Source: Micromonospora sp. Llam0 (GTDB taxonomy: Bacteria; Actinomycetota; Actinomycetes; Mycobacteriales; Micromonosporaceae). From it: DNA of 64,000 nucleotides. Every line of letters begins with the position of its first letter. Within the stretch, counting starts at the first letter, position 1. The notes beneath the pieces are model-generated. The model saw only the letters and a list, made by a program, of their open reading frames with translations. It was not told the DNA's origin and did not search any database. Position numbers and translations under genes: made by a program. The stretch covers positions 4,960,001 to 5,024,000 of the forward strand of contig NZ_RJJY01000001.1 in the NCBI RefSeq assembly GCF_003751085.1, given 5' to 3'. Positions 27,560-40,065 of this stretch are shown piece after piece.

Positions 27560-27585
<26 letters not shown>
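25672..27585 (-). CDS. htpG: Molecular chaperone HtpG (Hsp90)
   Basis: This 637-residue protein is a full-length bacterial Hsp90: N-terminal GHKL ATPase (ELISNASDALDKLR, DNGIGMSRDE, GQFGVGFYATFMVAD), a middle domain with the catalytic-loop region (LSLNISREILQQDRQI) and a C-terminal dimerisation domain. It assists folding of client proteins in the cytosol. The GTG start at 27585 follows AGGAGGGAA and gives the standard beginning (STGVETREFQAEARQL); the frame is open to 27723 inside modC. The start overlaps the last 26 bp of the modC gene, so it may be partly co-transcribed with the molybdate operon. Confidence 0.96.
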
Positions 27586-28755
<1,170 letters not shown>

Positions 28756-28759
<4 letters not shown>

Positions 28760-29586
28760 CGCAGACCACCGACCCAGCGGTCGCGCAGCCCGGCGAGGAT
28801 CACCACGGACACGGTCAGCAGCAGCAGGCTCAGCACGATCGCGGCCTCGAGGTCCTGCTCCAGGGCGAGGTAGACGGCGAGCGGCATGGTCTGCGTACGG
28901 CCGGGGAAGTTGCCGGCGAAGGTAATGGTGGCGCCGAACTCGCCGAGCGCCCGTGCCCAGCACAGCACCGAACCGGCGGCGATCCCGGGGCCGACCATCG
29001 GCAGGGTGACCCGGCGGAACGTGGTCCACCGGCTGGCCCCGAGAGTGGCGGCGGCCTCCTCGTACCGGGGGTCGGCACCGCGCAGCGCGCCCTCGACGGC
29101 GATGATCAGGAACGGCATGGCGACGAACGCCTCGGCGAGCACGACGGCGGTGGTGGTGAACGGCAGGGTCACCCCGAAGGTGCTGTCCAGCCACCCGCCG
29201 ACCAGGCCGCGCCGGCCGTAGACGAGCAGCAGCGCGACGCCGCCGACCACGGGCGGCAGCACCAGCGGCACGGTGACCAGGGCGCGGATCAGGCCCCGGC
29301 CGGGAAACCGGGCGCGGGCCAGCAGCCAGGCCAGCGGTACGCCGAGCAGCAGGCACAGCACGGTGGCGGCGGTGGCGGTCAGCAGCGACAGCCGCAACGC
29401 GTCGAGGACCCCGGGCGCGGTGAGCCGGGCCGGCAGCTGCGCCCACGGGGTACGCAGCAGCAGGCCGGCCAGCGGCAGCGTCAGGAAGGCCAGTCCGGCC
29501 AGGGCGGGCAGGGCGAGGAAGACCGGCAGCCGCCGGTCGGTACGGCGGCGTCGCCGGCTGACGGCGGGCGGCGCGGGCGCGGTCAC
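28756..29586 (-). CDS. modB: Molybdate ABC transporter permease (ModB)
   Basis: This 276-residue protein is an ABC permease of the CysTW/ModB type with about six membrane helices and the EAA loop EEAAATLGASRWTTFRRVTL that contacts ModC. The GTG start (29584-29586) overlaps the stop of modA. The stretch after the helices (LGEFGATITFAGNFPGRTQT) is highly typical of molybdate and sulfate permeases. Operon order is HTH-TOBE gene, modA, modB, modC, with overlaps at each junction. Confidence 0.93.
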
Positions 29587-30377
29587 GGACTCTGGAAACC
29601 GGCGTCGGTCAGGACGGCCTGGCCGGCGGCGGAGCGGACGTACCCGACGAAGGCCTCCCCGGCCGGCGGGTCGGTGGCGGCGGCCAGGGTGACGATCGGG
29701 TAGTCGTTGATCGCCTCGGCGAACTCGGCGAACTCGACGGCGTCGACTTCGTCGGCGGCGACGGCCGCGTCGGTGCGGTAGACGACGGCGGCGTCGACCT
29801 CGCCGAGGCGGACCTTGGACAGCGCGGCGCGGACGTCCCGTTCGAAGGTCACCGGGACGAGGTCGCTGCCGGCGGCGTCGAGCGCGGTACGGGCGGCCGC
29901 CCCGCATGGCACCTGCTCGGCGCAGAGGGCGACCTTGACACCGGACCTGGTGAGGTCGGCCAGCCCGGTGACGCCGGCCGGGTTGCCGTCCGGCACCGCG
30001 ATGACCAACTGGTTGCGGGCGAAGACGGCGGGTTCGCCGGCTGCCTCGCCGACGGAGACGACCGTTGCCATGGTGGCCGGGCTGGCGGCGGCGAACACGT
30101 CGGCGGGTGCCCCGGCGGTGATCTGCTGGGCGAGCTGGGAGCTGCCGGCGAAGCTGAAGGTGACGGAGACCCCGGGGTTGGCCGCCTCGAAGTCGGCTCC
30201 GATCCGGGTGAACGCGTCGGTGAGCGAGGCGGCGGCCAGCACGGTGAGTGAGCCGGTGACGCCGGCTACGGCGTCGTCCCGGGTGTCGTCGGAAACCGAT
30301 CCGGTGCCGGTGGCGCAGCCGGCGGCCAGCAGCGCGGTGACGGCCACCAGGGCGAGGAAGTCTGCGTGGCGGCGCAT
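29583..30377 (-). CDS. modA: Molybdate-binding lipoprotein (ModA)
   Basis: The 264-residue protein has a lipoprotein signal (VAVTALLAAGC) and a type 2 periplasmic-binding fold with LTVLAAASLTDAF, VTFSFAGSSQLAQQI and AADVFAAASPATM, the oxyanion-binding segments of ModA. It captures molybdate or tungstate outside the membrane. Its ATG is at 30375-30377 and overlaps the stop of the upstream HTH-TOBE gene. It is co-transcribed with modB and modC. Confidence 0.94.
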   Translation of the reverse strand: MRRHADFLALVAVTALLAAGCATGTGSVSDDTRDDAVAGVTGSLTVLAAASLTDAFTRIGADFEAANPGVSVTFSFAGSSQLAQQITAGAPADVFAAASPATMATVVSVGEAAGEPAVFARNQLVIAVPDGNPAGVTGLADLTRSGVKVALCAEQVPCGAAARTALDAAGSDLVPVTFERDVRAALSKVRLGEVDAAVVYRTDAAVAADEVDAVEFAEFAEAINDYPIVTLAAATDPPAGEAFVGYVRSAAGQAVLTDAGFQSP

Positions 30378-30769
30378 CAGTTGCTCCGTTCGACGACGAC
30401 GTTGGTGGATTTGACGACGGCGGTGGCGGTGGTGCCGACGGTCAGGCCGAGTTCGTCGACGGCTTCGCGGCTCATCAGCGAGACGATCCGGAATGGGCCG
30501 GCCTGGATGTCGACCTGGGCCATCACGGTGTCGCGGGTGACCGCGGTGACGATGCCGCGCATCCGGTTACGGGCCGACGACCGGCCGACGCCCTCGTCGG
30601 GGTCGTCGGCGAGGGCGCGGGCGAAGGCCGCCAGATCGACGCCGGCGATCATCCGGTGGCCGTTGCCGTCCCGGGCAGCGGCGAGTTTGCCGGCGTCCAC
30701 CCAGCGCCGCACGGTGTCGACGCTCACGCCAAGCAGTTCGGCGGCGTCGCCGATTCGGTAGGTCGCCAC
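30377..30769 (-). CDS. HTH-TOBE molybdopterin-binding protein / molybdate regulator
   Basis: This 130-residue protein joins an excisionase/MerR-like helix-turn-helix (YRIGDAAELLGVSVDTVRRW, about residues 3-50) to a TOBE/MOP molybdate-binding domain (IVTAVTRDTVMAQVDIQ to VKSTNVVVER). It is the usual actinobacterial leader of the modABC operon and probably represses it when molybdate is plentiful. The start is a GTG (30767-30769); the longer open frame upstream lies inside the divergent ABC transporter gene. The stop overlaps the modA start. Repeated GATGCGA sequences upstream could be its operator. Confidence 0.88.
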   Translation of the reverse strand: MATYRIGDAAELLGVSVDTVRRWVDAGKLAAARDGNGHRMIAGVDLAAFARALADDPDEGVGRSSARNRMRGIVTAVTRDTVMAQVDIQAGPFRIVSLMSREAVDELGLTVGTTATAVVKSTNVVVERSN

Positions 30770-30785
30770 GAACCAGACGGTATCC

Positions 30786-30830
30786 TCTCGCACCTGCGAT
30801 GCGAAAGACCGTTTAGCCTTGCAGATGCGA
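30786..30830. promoter_or_regulatory. Repeated GATGCGA boxes upstream of the mod operon
   Basis: GATGCGA occurs at 30798-30804 and 30824-30830, with an inverted partial copy TCTCGCA at 30786-30792, all in the leader of the HTH-TOBE gene. They are candidate operator half-sites for that regulator. The assignment rests only on position and repetition. Confidence 0.35.
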
Positions 30831-30920
30831 GCCGAAGGAGGGCACCTAGATGCAGCCCGGGTAGCGCCCGCCACCAACCGCAGGGGTCCAGCTGGAACGG
30901 CCCGTGGTCCACTTGATGGT

Positions 30921-32822
30921 GTGACCGTCGCGCAGACCGCCGAATCCCCCGTCGCCGACCGCCGGTTGCCCCGGCTCCGCCTGCTCTGGTCGTTCGCCCG
31001 GCCGCACCGCCGCGCGCTGGGCCTCGGCCTGTTCCTCGCCCTGGTCGGCTCCGCCGCCGGCCTCGCCACCCCGATGGTCACCAAATGGGTGCTGGACACT
31101 CTGACCGGGGCGGCGTCGCTGCGCGGCCCGGTGCTCGCGCTGCTCGGGCTGCTCGTCCTGGGTGTCGTGATCTGGCTGTGGCAGTGGATTCTGCTCGGCA
31201 CCGTCGGTGAACGGGTGATCCTCGACGCCCGCCAGTCGATGGTGCGCCGACTGTTCCGGGCCACCGTGCCGGCCGTCACCGCCCGGCCCACCGGTGAGTT
31301 CGTCACCCGGGTCACCTCGGACACGGTGCTGCTGCGCGAAGCCGCCTCGTCGAGCGTGATCGGCCTGATCAACGGCTCGGTGAGGCTCGTCGGCACGCTG
31401 GTGCTGATGGCCGTGCTCGACCTGGTGCTACTCGGCGCCACCGTTGCCTCGGTCGCCGGGATGACCGTCCTGTTCAGCCTGTTGCTGCCGGGCATCGCCA
31501 AGGCGCGCGAACGCGCCCAGGAGCATGTCGGCAAGTTGGGTGCGGCGCTGGAGGGCACCTTGCGGGCGATCCGCACGGTCAAGGTGAGCCGGGCCGAGCA
31601 GCGCCAGTCGGAGCGGGTCGTCGGCGAGGCCCGCGAGTCGGCCCGGCAGAGTATCCGGGCCATCCGCCGCGAGGCCCTGGCCTGGACCGTCGCCTGGGCC
31701 GGCATCCAGTTGGCCATCATCACCATCCTCGGTCTCGGCGCCTGGCGGGTCGGCACCGGCGCGCTGCCGGTCTCCAGCCTGATCGCGTTCCTGCTGTACG
31801 CGTTCGGGCTGATGGAGCCGGTCACCACGCTGAGCCGGCACCTCACCGCGCTGCAGTCCGGGATCGCCGCCGCCGGCCGGATCCGGCAGGTCGAGGCGAT
31901 GCCGGCCGAATCCGACCCGGCCGCTACACCGGGCCCGGCGGCCCGCCGGGCGGGTCGGGCGACCGCCGACACCGACCCACCTGTACTGGAGTTGCGGCAG
32001 GTCACCGCCGGTTACGGACCCGACCTACCGGCCGCGGTACGCGACATCGACCTCGCCGTGCCACGCCGTGGACACCTGGCCATCGTCGGCCCGTCCGGCG
32101 CAGGCAAGACCACCCTCTTCTCGCTGATCCTGCGGTTCCTCGCACCGCAGCAGGGCGAGCTGCTGCTCGACGGTCGACCGTACCCGTCGCTGAGGCACGA
32201 GCAGGTCCGAAGCCGGCTGGCGTACGTCGAGCAGGACACCCCGGTGATCCCCGGCACCATCCGGGAGAACCTGCTGTTCACCCATCCGGACGCCACCGAC
32301 GGGGAGATCCACCGCGCGCTGCACGCGGTCCGGCTGACCGAGAAGATCGACTCGCTCGGCGACGGGCTGGACACCCCGCTCACCCCGTCGTCGATGTCCG
32401 GCGGACAGCGGCAGCGGATCGCGCTGGCCCGGGCGATCCTGCGGCGGCCGGACGTCCTGCTGCTCGACGAGGCGACGGCCCAGGTCGACGGACTCACCGA
32501 GGCGGCCATCCACGACTGCATCCGGGAGCAGGCCGGCAACGGCGCGGTGGTCACCATCGCGCACCGGCTCTCCACCGTCATCGACGCCGACATCATCGTG
32601 GTGATGGACAGCGGGCGGATCCGGGCGTACGGCGACCACCAGACGCTGTTGGCCACCGACGAGCTGTACCGCGACCTGGTGGAGGCGCTGCGGATCGCCC
32701 AGGCCGGCGGGCCGGCGGACGGTGAGCTCGTCGGAGGGCCGGCGGACGGTGACCGCGTCGGCGGGCCGGTGAACGGTGACCGCGCCGGTACCGGGGATCT
32801 GGTGCCGAGCGACGTGGGCTGA
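30921..32822 (+). CDS. ABC exporter, fused permease and ATPase
   Basis: The protein (633 residues from GTG 30921) is a half-type ABC exporter: six membrane helices (about 20-320) and an ATPase with Walker A GPSGAGKTTLFSL, signature SMSGGQRQRIALARAI, Walker B DVLLLDEATAQVD and the switch His in AHRLSTV. It should work as a homodimer exporting a lipophilic compound or peptide. The C-terminus carries a Gly/Pro/Asp repeat (GGPADGE, GGPADGD, GGPVNGD) from a 24-bp tandem repeat. The start is uncertain: the frame is open to 30819, and a strong AGGAGG at 30836-30841 instead precedes a five-codon mini-ORF at 30850. Confidence 0.88.
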   Translation: MTVAQTAESPVADRRLPRLRLLWSFARPHRRALGLGLFLALVGSAAGLATPMVTKWVLDTLTGAASLRGPVLALLGLLVLGVVIWLWQWILLGTVGERVILDARQSMVRRLFRATVPAVTARPTGEFVTRVTSDTVLLREAASSSVIGLINGSVRLVGTLVLMAVLDLVLLGATVASVAGMTVLFSLLLPGIAKARERAQEHVGKLGAALEGTLRAIRTVKVSRAEQRQSERVVGEARESARQSIRAIRREALAWTVAWAGIQLAIITILGLGAWRVGTGALPVSSLIAFLLYAFGLMEPVTTLSRHLTALQSGIAAAGRIRQVEAMPAESDPAATPGPAARRAGRATADTDPPVLELRQVTAGYGPDLPAAVRDIDLAVPRRGHLAIVGPSGAGKTTLFSLILRFLAPQQGELLLDGRPYPSLRHEQVRSRLAYVEQDTPVIPGTIRENLLFTHPDATDGEIHRALHAVRLTEKIDSLGDGLDTPLTPSSMSGGQRQRIALARAILRRPDVLLLDEATAQVDGLTEAAIHDCIREQAGNGAVVTIAHRLSTVIDADIIVVMDSGRIRAYGDHQTLLATDELYRDLVEALRIAQAGGPADGELVGGPADGDRVGGPVNGDRAGTGDLVPSDVG

Positions 32823-32927
32823 CCCGACGCCGGACCGACCGACGATGCAGGCGGGGCGCGGCGGGCTGCTCCCGTTTCGTCCGCGCCGCCGGGGGTACCT
32901 CGTCGGCCGGGAACGGAGGTTGCCACG

Positions 32928-33578
32928 ATGGCGGATCGGCAGGTACGCACGGTCGACGCGCTGCTCGACCGGCAGGGCCGGACGTTCAGCGCCGAGGCGG
33001 GTATCGCCCTGGCCGACCGGCCGGTACCGCTGTACCAACTGCTGGTGCTGGCCACCCTGCTCAGCGCCCGGATCTCGGCCGGGGTCGCGGTCGCCGCCGC
33101 CCGGGAACTGTTCGCGGCCGGCTACCGCACGCCGGCGGCGATGTGCGCGGCCAGTTGGCAGGACCGGGTCGACGCGCTCGGCCGGGGCCACTACCGGCGG
33201 TACGACGAACGGACCGCCACGATGCTCGGCGACGGAGCCGAACTGTGCCACCAGCGGTGGGGCGGTGACCTACGGCGGCTGCACGCCGAGGGTGGTGACG
33301 ATCCGGCCGTGCTGCGCCGGTTGCTCACCGCGTTCCCCGGCGTCGGCCCGACCGGAGCGGACATATTCCTGCGCGAGGCGCAGGCGGTCTGGCCCGGGCT
33401 GCGTCCGTACCTGGACAAGCGGGTGGTCACCGGAGCCCGCAAGCTGGATCTGCCGACCTCGCCGCAGCGGCTGGCCGCCCTGGTGGGTGAGCGCGACCTG
33501 CCCCGGTTCGCGGCCGCCCTGGTCCGGGTCTCGCTCGGCGGTGACGCCGGACGGGTCAGCGGGCCGGGCGAGGGCTGA
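32928..33578 (+). CDS. HhH-GPD-superfamily (endonuclease III-like) protein
   Basis: The 216-residue protein resembles the helix-hairpin-helix DNA glycosylase/endonuclease III superfamily: a helical N-terminus (LLVLATLLSARISAGVAVAA) and an HhH motif (LLTAFPGVGPTGADIFLREA at about 145). The catalytic Lys of endonuclease III and the FeS cysteines are not evident, so DNA repair activity is uncertain. The ATG follows ACGGAGG. Its 3' end overlaps the convergent SARP gene by 23 bp. It is probably monocistronic. Confidence 0.75.
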   Translation: MADRQVRTVDALLDRQGRTFSAEAGIALADRPVPLYQLLVLATLLSARISAGVAVAAARELFAAGYRTPAAMCAASWQDRVDALGRGHYRRYDERTATMLGDGAELCHQRWGGDLRRLHAEGGDDPAVLRRLLTAFPGVGPTGADIFLREAQAVWPGLRPYLDKRVVTGARKLDLPTSPQRLAALVGERDLPRFAAALVRVSLGGDAGRVSGPGEG

Positions 33579-34362
33579 CCGGGCCGGATGCCGACTCACC
33601 CGGCCGACGCCGGTCGAGCGTGCGCCGGGCTGGCGCGTCCCGGATCGGGGTGAGGATGTCGCCGAGCAGCGCGGCCATCGCCGGGGACGGTTCCAGTTGC
33701 AGCTCCCGCAGGGCCAGATCGCGGTACGCGTAGAAGGCGTGCAGTGCCTCGTAGGCGTTGCCTTCGGCGAGATGGATCTGCACGATCAGCCGGTGCGGGG
33801 TCTCCCGCAACGGTTCGGCGCCGACCGCTTCCAGCGCGGCCTGCAGCGCCTCGTCGTGCCGACCGGCGTCCAGATGGGAGCGGGCGACGTGCTCGAGCAG
33901 GTGCAGCCGCAGCTGCCGCAGCCGCTCCCGTTCCAGTAGCACCCAGTCGTCGTACCAGCCGGGCAGCAGGTCGTGCCGGGCGGCGGTGAGCACCGCGTCG
34001 GCCAGCCGCGGATCCCCACCGTCGCGCACCCGCGCGGCGGTCCGGACCAGGTCGTCGACGTCGACCTGGACCCGCTGGTCGAGCCGGACGGTGTCGCCGG
34101 CGGTCCGCAGCGGGCAGTTCGGCTCCTGGCGCAGCCGCCACAGTGCGGTACGCAGCGAGGACAGTGCGCGGTCCTCGGCGGCTTCCGGCCAGAGCAGACC
34201 GGCCAGGTGGGTACGGGTGGTGCCGGGTCGCAGCCCGATCACCGCGACGATCCGCTGCAGTCCACGGGGGATCGACACGGTCTCCTGCTGGTGGATCAAA
34301 CGGAAGCCGCCGAGCAGCAGCAGTCGAAATGATGCCCCCGCGTTGCCTGCCTCTGACGTCAC
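33556..34362 (-). CDS. SARP-family (AfsR/BTAD) transcriptional activator
   Basis: This 268-residue regulator has an OmpR-type winged helix (FRLLLLGGFRLI to TRTHLAGLLWPEAAEDRALS) followed by a bacterial transcriptional activation domain (LADAVLTAARHDLLPGWYDD and EALHAFYAYRDLALRELQL), the two-domain structure of small pathway-specific SARPs. The GTG start follows AGGGGGTT. It is divergent from the type II polyketide operon beginning at 34701, with 338 bp between them, and is its obvious candidate activator. Confidence 0.92.
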   Translation of the reverse strand: MTSEAGNAGASFRLLLLGGFRLIHQQETVSIPRGLQRIVAVIGLRPGTTRTHLAGLLWPEAAEDRALSSLRTALWRLRQEPNCPLRTAGDTVRLDQRVQVDVDDLVRTAARVRDGGDPRLADAVLTAARHDLLPGWYDDWVLLERERLRQLRLHLLEHVARSHLDAGRHDEALQAALEAVGAEPLRETPHRLIVQIHLAEGNAYEALHAFYAYRDLALRELQLEPSPAMAALLGDILTPIRDAPARRTLDRRRPGESASGPVSPRPAR

Positions 34363-34700
34363 GGCCGAACCCCCTGCACACGTCAGTCACCGGTCGCCGC
34401 CCTTGCATCACGTCATCGCGTCACGAAGATTATCAATCGCGATTACTCTCAGTCAACACACAGTCGGCTACCCGATTCGCTCGTCCTGCCGATGCCATCC
34501 CGTCTGACCTGGCACTTTGCTGCCCCCAACGGCCGCCAGGGCGAGACCGACGCACATCGAGAACGATCACGCACTGTACTCGCAGGCCGTTACGTCGGCG
34601 TCACCGACGAGCGGTGACCCGGGCGGCGCGGACAACGCGCTGGTGACGCCTACGGCGGCATGGTTGGCCAGGACCGGGCCCGACGCCGCTGGGAGGAACC
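34363..34700. other. 338-bp divergent promoter region of SARP and polyketide operon
   Basis: No gene was seen. The segment around 34425-34450 is markedly A/T-rich for this window and contains a perfect 10-bp palindrome, AATCGCGATT, at 34435-34444. The SARP protein would be expected to bind direct repeats near the operon promoter, but I could not identify clear heptameric repeats. It ends with GGGAGG, the ribosome-binding site of the cyclase gene. Confidence 0.5.
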
Positions 34701-35036
34701 ATGGATCGCTCGCTGATCATCGCCAGGGTGGTCCCCGACGCGGAGCAGCAGGTCGCGGAGATCTTCGCCGAGTCGGACCTGACCGACCTGCCCCACCTGG
34801 CCGGGGTACGGCACCGGTCGCTCTACCGGCTGCACGACCTGTACGTGCACCTGATCGAGACCGACGAGACCGGACCGGACGCGGTGGCCGCCGCCCGGCG
34901 ACACCCCGAGTTCGACGAGGTCAGCCGCCGGCTCGCCACCTACATCAGCCCGTACCTGGCGACCTGGCGCTCACCCCGGGACGCGATGGCGCACCGGTTC
35001 TACCACTGGGACGCACCCACCGGTCGGCCCCGATGA
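34701..35036 (+). CDS. TcmI-type polyketide cyclase
   Basis: The 111-residue protein belongs to the small TcmI/WhiE-ORFVII-type ferredoxin-like cyclases ([19 protein letters not shown] at the N-terminus; LVHRF-like ending AMAHRFYHW), which set regiospecific ring closure of aromatic polyketides. GGGAGG precedes the ATG at 34701. It is the first gene of the operon, and its stop overlaps the start of the accDA gene (ATGA). Position and length agree with spore-pigment clusters. Confidence 0.9.
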   Translation: MDRSLIIARVVPDAEQQVAEIFAESDLTDLPHLAGVRHRSLYRLHDLYVHLIETDETGPDAVAAARRHPEFDEVSRRLATYISPYLATWRSPRDAMAHRFYHWDAPTGRPR

Positions 35037-36796
35037 CCGCCGTGGCGGCCCCGGGCCGCAACCGCTGGCTGCGCTGCCGCGCCTGCCGCGCGCTGGTCTA
35101 CCGGCGACGGATGCGCCGCAACCTGGAGGTCTGCCCCGAGTGTGGACACCACCAGCGGTTGACCGCGGCGGAACGAATCGGACAGCTGGTCGACCCGGAC
35201 AGCTTCACCGGCCTCGCCGACCGAGCCGCCGAGGTGGACCCGTTGGGGTTCGTCGACTCGATGCCGTACCGCCGACGGCTGGCCCAGGCGCGGGCCGCGA
35301 CCGGCCTGGCGGAGGCCGTGGTGTGCGGCACCGCCCGGATCGGCGGGCAGCGGGTCGTCCTGGCGGTGATGGACTTCCGGTTCCTCGGCGGCAGCCTCGG
35401 CTGCGCCGCCGGCGAGCTGATCACCCGCGCCGCCGAGGAGGCACTCGCCGCCCGGGATCCGCTGGTGCTGGTCACCGCCTCCGGCGGGGCACGGATGCAG
35501 GAGGGCGTCCTGGCGCTGATGCAGATGGCGACGGTCAGCTGCGCGATCGCCGAACTGCGCGCCGCCGGACTGCTCACCGTCAGCGTCGTCACCGATCCGA
35601 CGTACGGCGGGGTCGCCGCCTCGTTCGCCACCAACACCGACCTGGTGATCGTCGAACGTGGCGCCCGGATGGGGTTCGCCGGCCCCCGGGTGATCCGGGA
35701 GACGATCCGCCAGGCGTTGCCCGTCGGTTTCCAGACCGCGGAGTTCCTGCTCCGGCACGGCCAGGTCGACATGGTCGTCGAACGCCACGACCTACGCCCC
35801 CGGCTGCGCGCCCTGCTCGCGCTGACCGCGGGTGGCCGGGCCGGAACAGGTCCGCCGGCCGGGTCGACGGTGCCGGGGACCGGGCCGACAGCGGCGGGGA
35901 CCGGGCCGATTCCGCGACCCAGACCGACGCACCGGGCCGACGCGACGCCGACCGCCTGGCAGTCGGTGCGTACCGCCCGGGACCTGGCCCGACCTACCAC
36001 ATTGGACTATTTGCGGACGGCGTTCGACGGCTTCGTCGAACTGCACGGCGACCGGCTCGGCGCGGACTGCCCGGCGATCGTCGCCGGACTGGCCCGGCTC
36101 GGTGACCAGCCGGTCGCCGTCATCGGGCAGCAGAAGGGCCACGACGCCCGGGAGATGCTGGCCCGCAACTTCGGCATGGCCAGCCCGGCCGGCTACCGCA
36201 AGGCGTTGCGGGTGATGGGGCTCGCCGCCCGGCTCGGACTGCCGGTGGTCACCCTGATCGACACCCCGGGCGCGCACCCGGGGGTCGACGCGGAGGAACA
36301 GGGCCAGGCCGCCGCGATCGCCACCTGCCTACGAACCCTGGCCCGGCTGCCCACCCCGGTGGTCGCCGTCGTCACCGGCGAGGGCGGCAGCGGCGGAGCG
36401 CTCGCGCTGGCCGTCGCCGACCGGGTGCTGATGCTGCAGAACGCCGTCTACTCGGTGATCAGTCCCGAGGGTTGCGCAGCGATCCTGTTCCACGACCGGG
36501 CCGCCGCGCCCCGGGCCGCCGCCGCGCTCCAGCTCACCGCGCCCGACCTGGTACGCCTCGGCGTCGCCGACGGCATCGTCGGCGAACCACCGGGCGGCGC
36601 GCAGCGGGATCCGGCCGGCGCCTCCGACCGGGTACGGGCGGCCCTTACCGCCGCGCTGCCCGACCTGCTCGCCGTACCCACTGCCGACCTGCTGCGTCGA
36701 CGTTCCCGCCGGTTCCGCCGCTACGGCGCGGGCACCGTCGGCACCGGTGTGCCGCAGCCCGACACTGACCAAGAAATCCAGGTGAGCCCGCGATGA
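35033..36796 (+). CDS. Acetyl-CoA carboxylase carboxyltransferase, fused beta-alpha subunits (AccDA)
   Basis: The 587-residue protein joins an AccD-like half, with the zinc finger ([12 protein letters not shown], then [10 protein letters not shown]) and the crotonase core ([11 protein letters not shown]), to an AccA-like half ([51 protein letters not shown]) through a Gly/Pro/Thr linker at about 265-310. It transfers carboxyl from biotin to acetyl-CoA, giving malonyl-CoA. The ATG at 35033 overlaps the cyclase stop. Together with the next two genes it is a complete, pathway-dedicated acetyl-CoA carboxylase, supplying extender units to the polyketide synthase. Confidence 0.95.
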   Translation: MTAVAAPGRNRWLRCRACRALVYRRRMRRNLEVCPECGHHQRLTAAERIGQLVDPDSFTGLADRAAEVDPLGFVDSMPYRRRLAQARAATGLAEAVVCGTARIGGQRVVLAVMDFRFLGGSLGCAAGELITRAAEEALAARDPLVLVTASGGARMQEGVLALMQMATVSCAIAELRAAGLLTVSVVTDPTYGGVAASFATNTDLVIVERGARMGFAGPRVIRETIRQALPVGFQTAEFLLRHGQVDMVVERHDLRPRLRALLALTAGGRAGTGPPAGSTVPGTGPTAAGTGPIPRPRPTHRADATPTAWQSVRTARDLARPTTLDYLRTAFDGFVELHGDRLGADCPAIVAGLARLGDQPVAVIGQQKGHDAREMLARNFGMASPAGYRKALRVMGLAARLGLPVVTLIDTPGAHPGVDAEEQGQAAAIATCLRTLARLPTPVVAVVTGEGGSGGALALAVADRVLMLQNAVYSVISPEGCAAILFHDRAAAPRAAAALQLTAPDLVRLGVADGIVGEPPGGAQRDPAGASDRVRAALTAALPDLLAVPTADLLRRRSRRFRRYGAGTVGTGVPQPDTDQEIQVSPR

Positions 36797-37323
36797 CCAC
36801 TGCCGCCGCCAACGGAACCCCGGCCGGGTCGGAGCCGGCCGGCCAGCTGCGCCGGCTCGCCGAGCAGACCCGCGCGCTGGTCGGTGAACTCACCGGTCCG
36901 CTGCGCCGGGTCCAGGTCCGGCACGGCGACACGATGATCGAGATCGAGTGGCACGACCGGACCACGCCGGTCGCGGCCGCACCGTCGGCCCCGGCCGACC
37001 CGCCGGCGGCACCGGCGGCCGGGCTGGCCGCGCCAGCGGCCGGACTCACCGCACCGGCGGCGGACCCGGCCGCACCAGCGGCCGGGCACCCGATCGGGTC
37101 GCCGATCGTCGGCACGTTCTACCGGGCCGCAGAGCCCGGCGGAACGCCGTTCGTCGAGGTCGGCGACTCGATCGAGCCGGGTCAGGTGATCGGGATCGTC
37201 GAGGCGATGAAGCTGATGAACGAGATCACCACCGACCGGCGGGGTGTCGTCGTGGAGATCCTGGCCGACGACGGCGAACCGGTCGAGTTCGACCAGCCGC
37301 TGATCACCGTGGCACCGGGCTGA
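36793..37323 (+). CDS. Biotin carboxyl carrier protein (AccB-like)
   Basis: This 176-residue protein has an N-terminal helix ([19 protein letters not shown]), an Ala/Pro linker at about 60-95 made of AAPAAG-type repeats, and a C-terminal biotinyl domain with the biotinylation site EAMKLMNEI. It shuttles carboxybiotin between the biotin carboxylase (next gene) and AccDA (previous gene). Its ATG overlaps the AccDA stop, and AccC starts seven bases after its own stop. Confidence 0.95.
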   Translation: MTTAAANGTPAGSEPAGQLRRLAEQTRALVGELTGPLRRVQVRHGDTMIEIEWHDRTTPVAAAPSAPADPPAAPAAGLAAPAAGLTAPAADPAAPAAGHPIGSPIVGTFYRAAEPGGTPFVEVGDSIEPGQVIGIVEAMKLMNEITTDRRGVVVEILADDGEPVEFDQPLITVAPG

Positions 37324-37330
37324 GGAGGCG

Positions 37331-38707
37331 GTGACCGTGTTCGAGAAGATCCTGATCGCCAACCGGGGGGAGATCGCACTGCGGGTCGCCCGGGCCTGCC
37401 GGGAACTCGGCGTACGGACCGTCGCGGTGCACTCCACCGCGGACCGCGACTCGGCGGTGGTCCGGTTCGCCGACGAGGCGGTGCAGATCGGCCCGCCGCC
37501 GAGCCGGGCCAGCTACCTCAACGCGGCGGCGATCGTCGAAGCGGCCCGGCGCACCGGCGCCCAGGCCGTCCACCCCGGATACGGCTTCCTCTCCGAGGAC
37601 GCCGACTTCGCCGACATCTGCGCGGAGAACGGCCTGGTCTTCATCGGCCCGCCGCCGCAGGTCATGCTGGCCCTCGGGGACAAGGCCAAGGCCCGGGACG
37701 TGCTCGGCGCGGCCGGGCTGCCGCTGCCGCCGGGCAGCCGGGAGCCGGCGCCCAGCAGCACCCACGCCGCCGCGGTCGCCGCCGAGATCGGCTATCCGGT
37801 GATCATCAAGGCGGCGGCCGGCGGCGGTGGGCGGGGCATGACCGTGGTCACCGACGAAGCGGACCTGGCACCGGCGTACCACCGGACCCGGCAGACCGCC
37901 CGGGCGGTCTTCGGCGACGACCGGGTCTACCTGGAGCGGTTCCTCACCCAGGCCCGGCACGTCGAGGTGCAGGTGCTGTGCGACGGCCACGGCAACGGGG
38001 TGCACCTGGGCACCCGGGACTGCTCGGTGCAGCGGCGGCATCAGAAGCTCATCGAGGAGGGCCCGGCGCCGACGCTGCCGGCGGCGATGCTCGACGAGAT
38101 GGCCGCGGTGGCGCTGCGCGGCGCGCTCGCGGTCGGCTACGTCGGCGCCGGCACCTTCGAGTTCCTGGTCGACGAGAACGACCAGTTCCACTTCATCGAG
38201 ATCAACTGCCGGATCCAGGTGGAACACCCGGTCACCGAAATGATCACCGGGGTGGACCTGGTGCAGGAACAGATCCACATCGCCTGCGGCACGCCGCTGC
38301 GGCTGCGCCAGCCGGACATCCGGCCCCGGGGCGTCGCGGTCGAATGCCGGGTCAACGCCGAGGACCCGCAGCGCGGGTTCACCCCGACGCCCGGCCGGCT
38401 GGACCGCTTCGAGATCCCCGGCGGCCCGTTCACCCGGGTCGACACCCACGGCCACACCGGGTACGTCGTCGGACCGCACTACGACCCGCTGCTGGCCAAG
38501 GTGGTGGTCTGGGCGCCGGACCGGGAACTGGCGCTCAACCGGATGGAGCGCGCGCTGAGCGAGTTCGAGGTACGCGGGCCCGGCGTCCACACCACCGTGC
38601 CGTTCCTGCGCCGGGTGCTGGACGACGCCATGTTCCGCAAGGGACGGCTCTCGACCGGCCTGGTCGGCCGGCTGCTCGACGAGTCGTCGCAGACCCGTAC
38701 GGCCTGA
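37331..38707 (+). CDS. Biotin carboxylase (AccC-like)
   Basis: This 458-residue ATP-grasp enzyme has [15 protein letters not shown] at the start, the glycine-rich loop [11 protein letters not shown], and the catalytic region [20 protein letters not shown] with the HPV motif. It carboxylates the biotin of the carrier protein with ATP and bicarbonate. The GTG at 37331 follows GAGGAGG; GTG at 37337 is also possible. The length is that of stand-alone biotin carboxylases. It belongs to the polyketide operon, 7 bp after the carrier gene and 24 bp before the ACP-cyclase gene. Confidence 0.95.
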   Translation: MTVFEKILIANRGEIALRVARACRELGVRTVAVHSTADRDSAVVRFADEAVQIGPPPSRASYLNAAAIVEAARRTGAQAVHPGYGFLSEDADFADICAENGLVFIGPPPQVMLALGDKAKARDVLGAAGLPLPPGSREPAPSSTHAAAVAAEIGYPVIIKAAAGGGGRGMTVVTDEADLAPAYHRTRQTARAVFGDDRVYLERFLTQARHVEVQVLCDGHGNGVHLGTRDCSVQRRHQKLIEEGPAPTLPAAMLDEMAAVALRGALAVGYVGAGTFEFLVDENDQFHFIEINCRIQVEHPVTEMITGVDLVQEQIHIACGTPLRLRQPDIRPRGVAVECRVNAEDPQRGFTPTPGRLDRFEIPGGPFTRVDTHGHTGYVVGPHYDPLLAKVVVWAPDRELALNRMERALSEFEVRGPGVHTTVPFLRRVLDDAMFRKGRLSTGLVGRLLDESSQTRTA

Positions 38708-40061
<1,354 letters not shown>

Positions 40062-40065
<4 letters not shown>

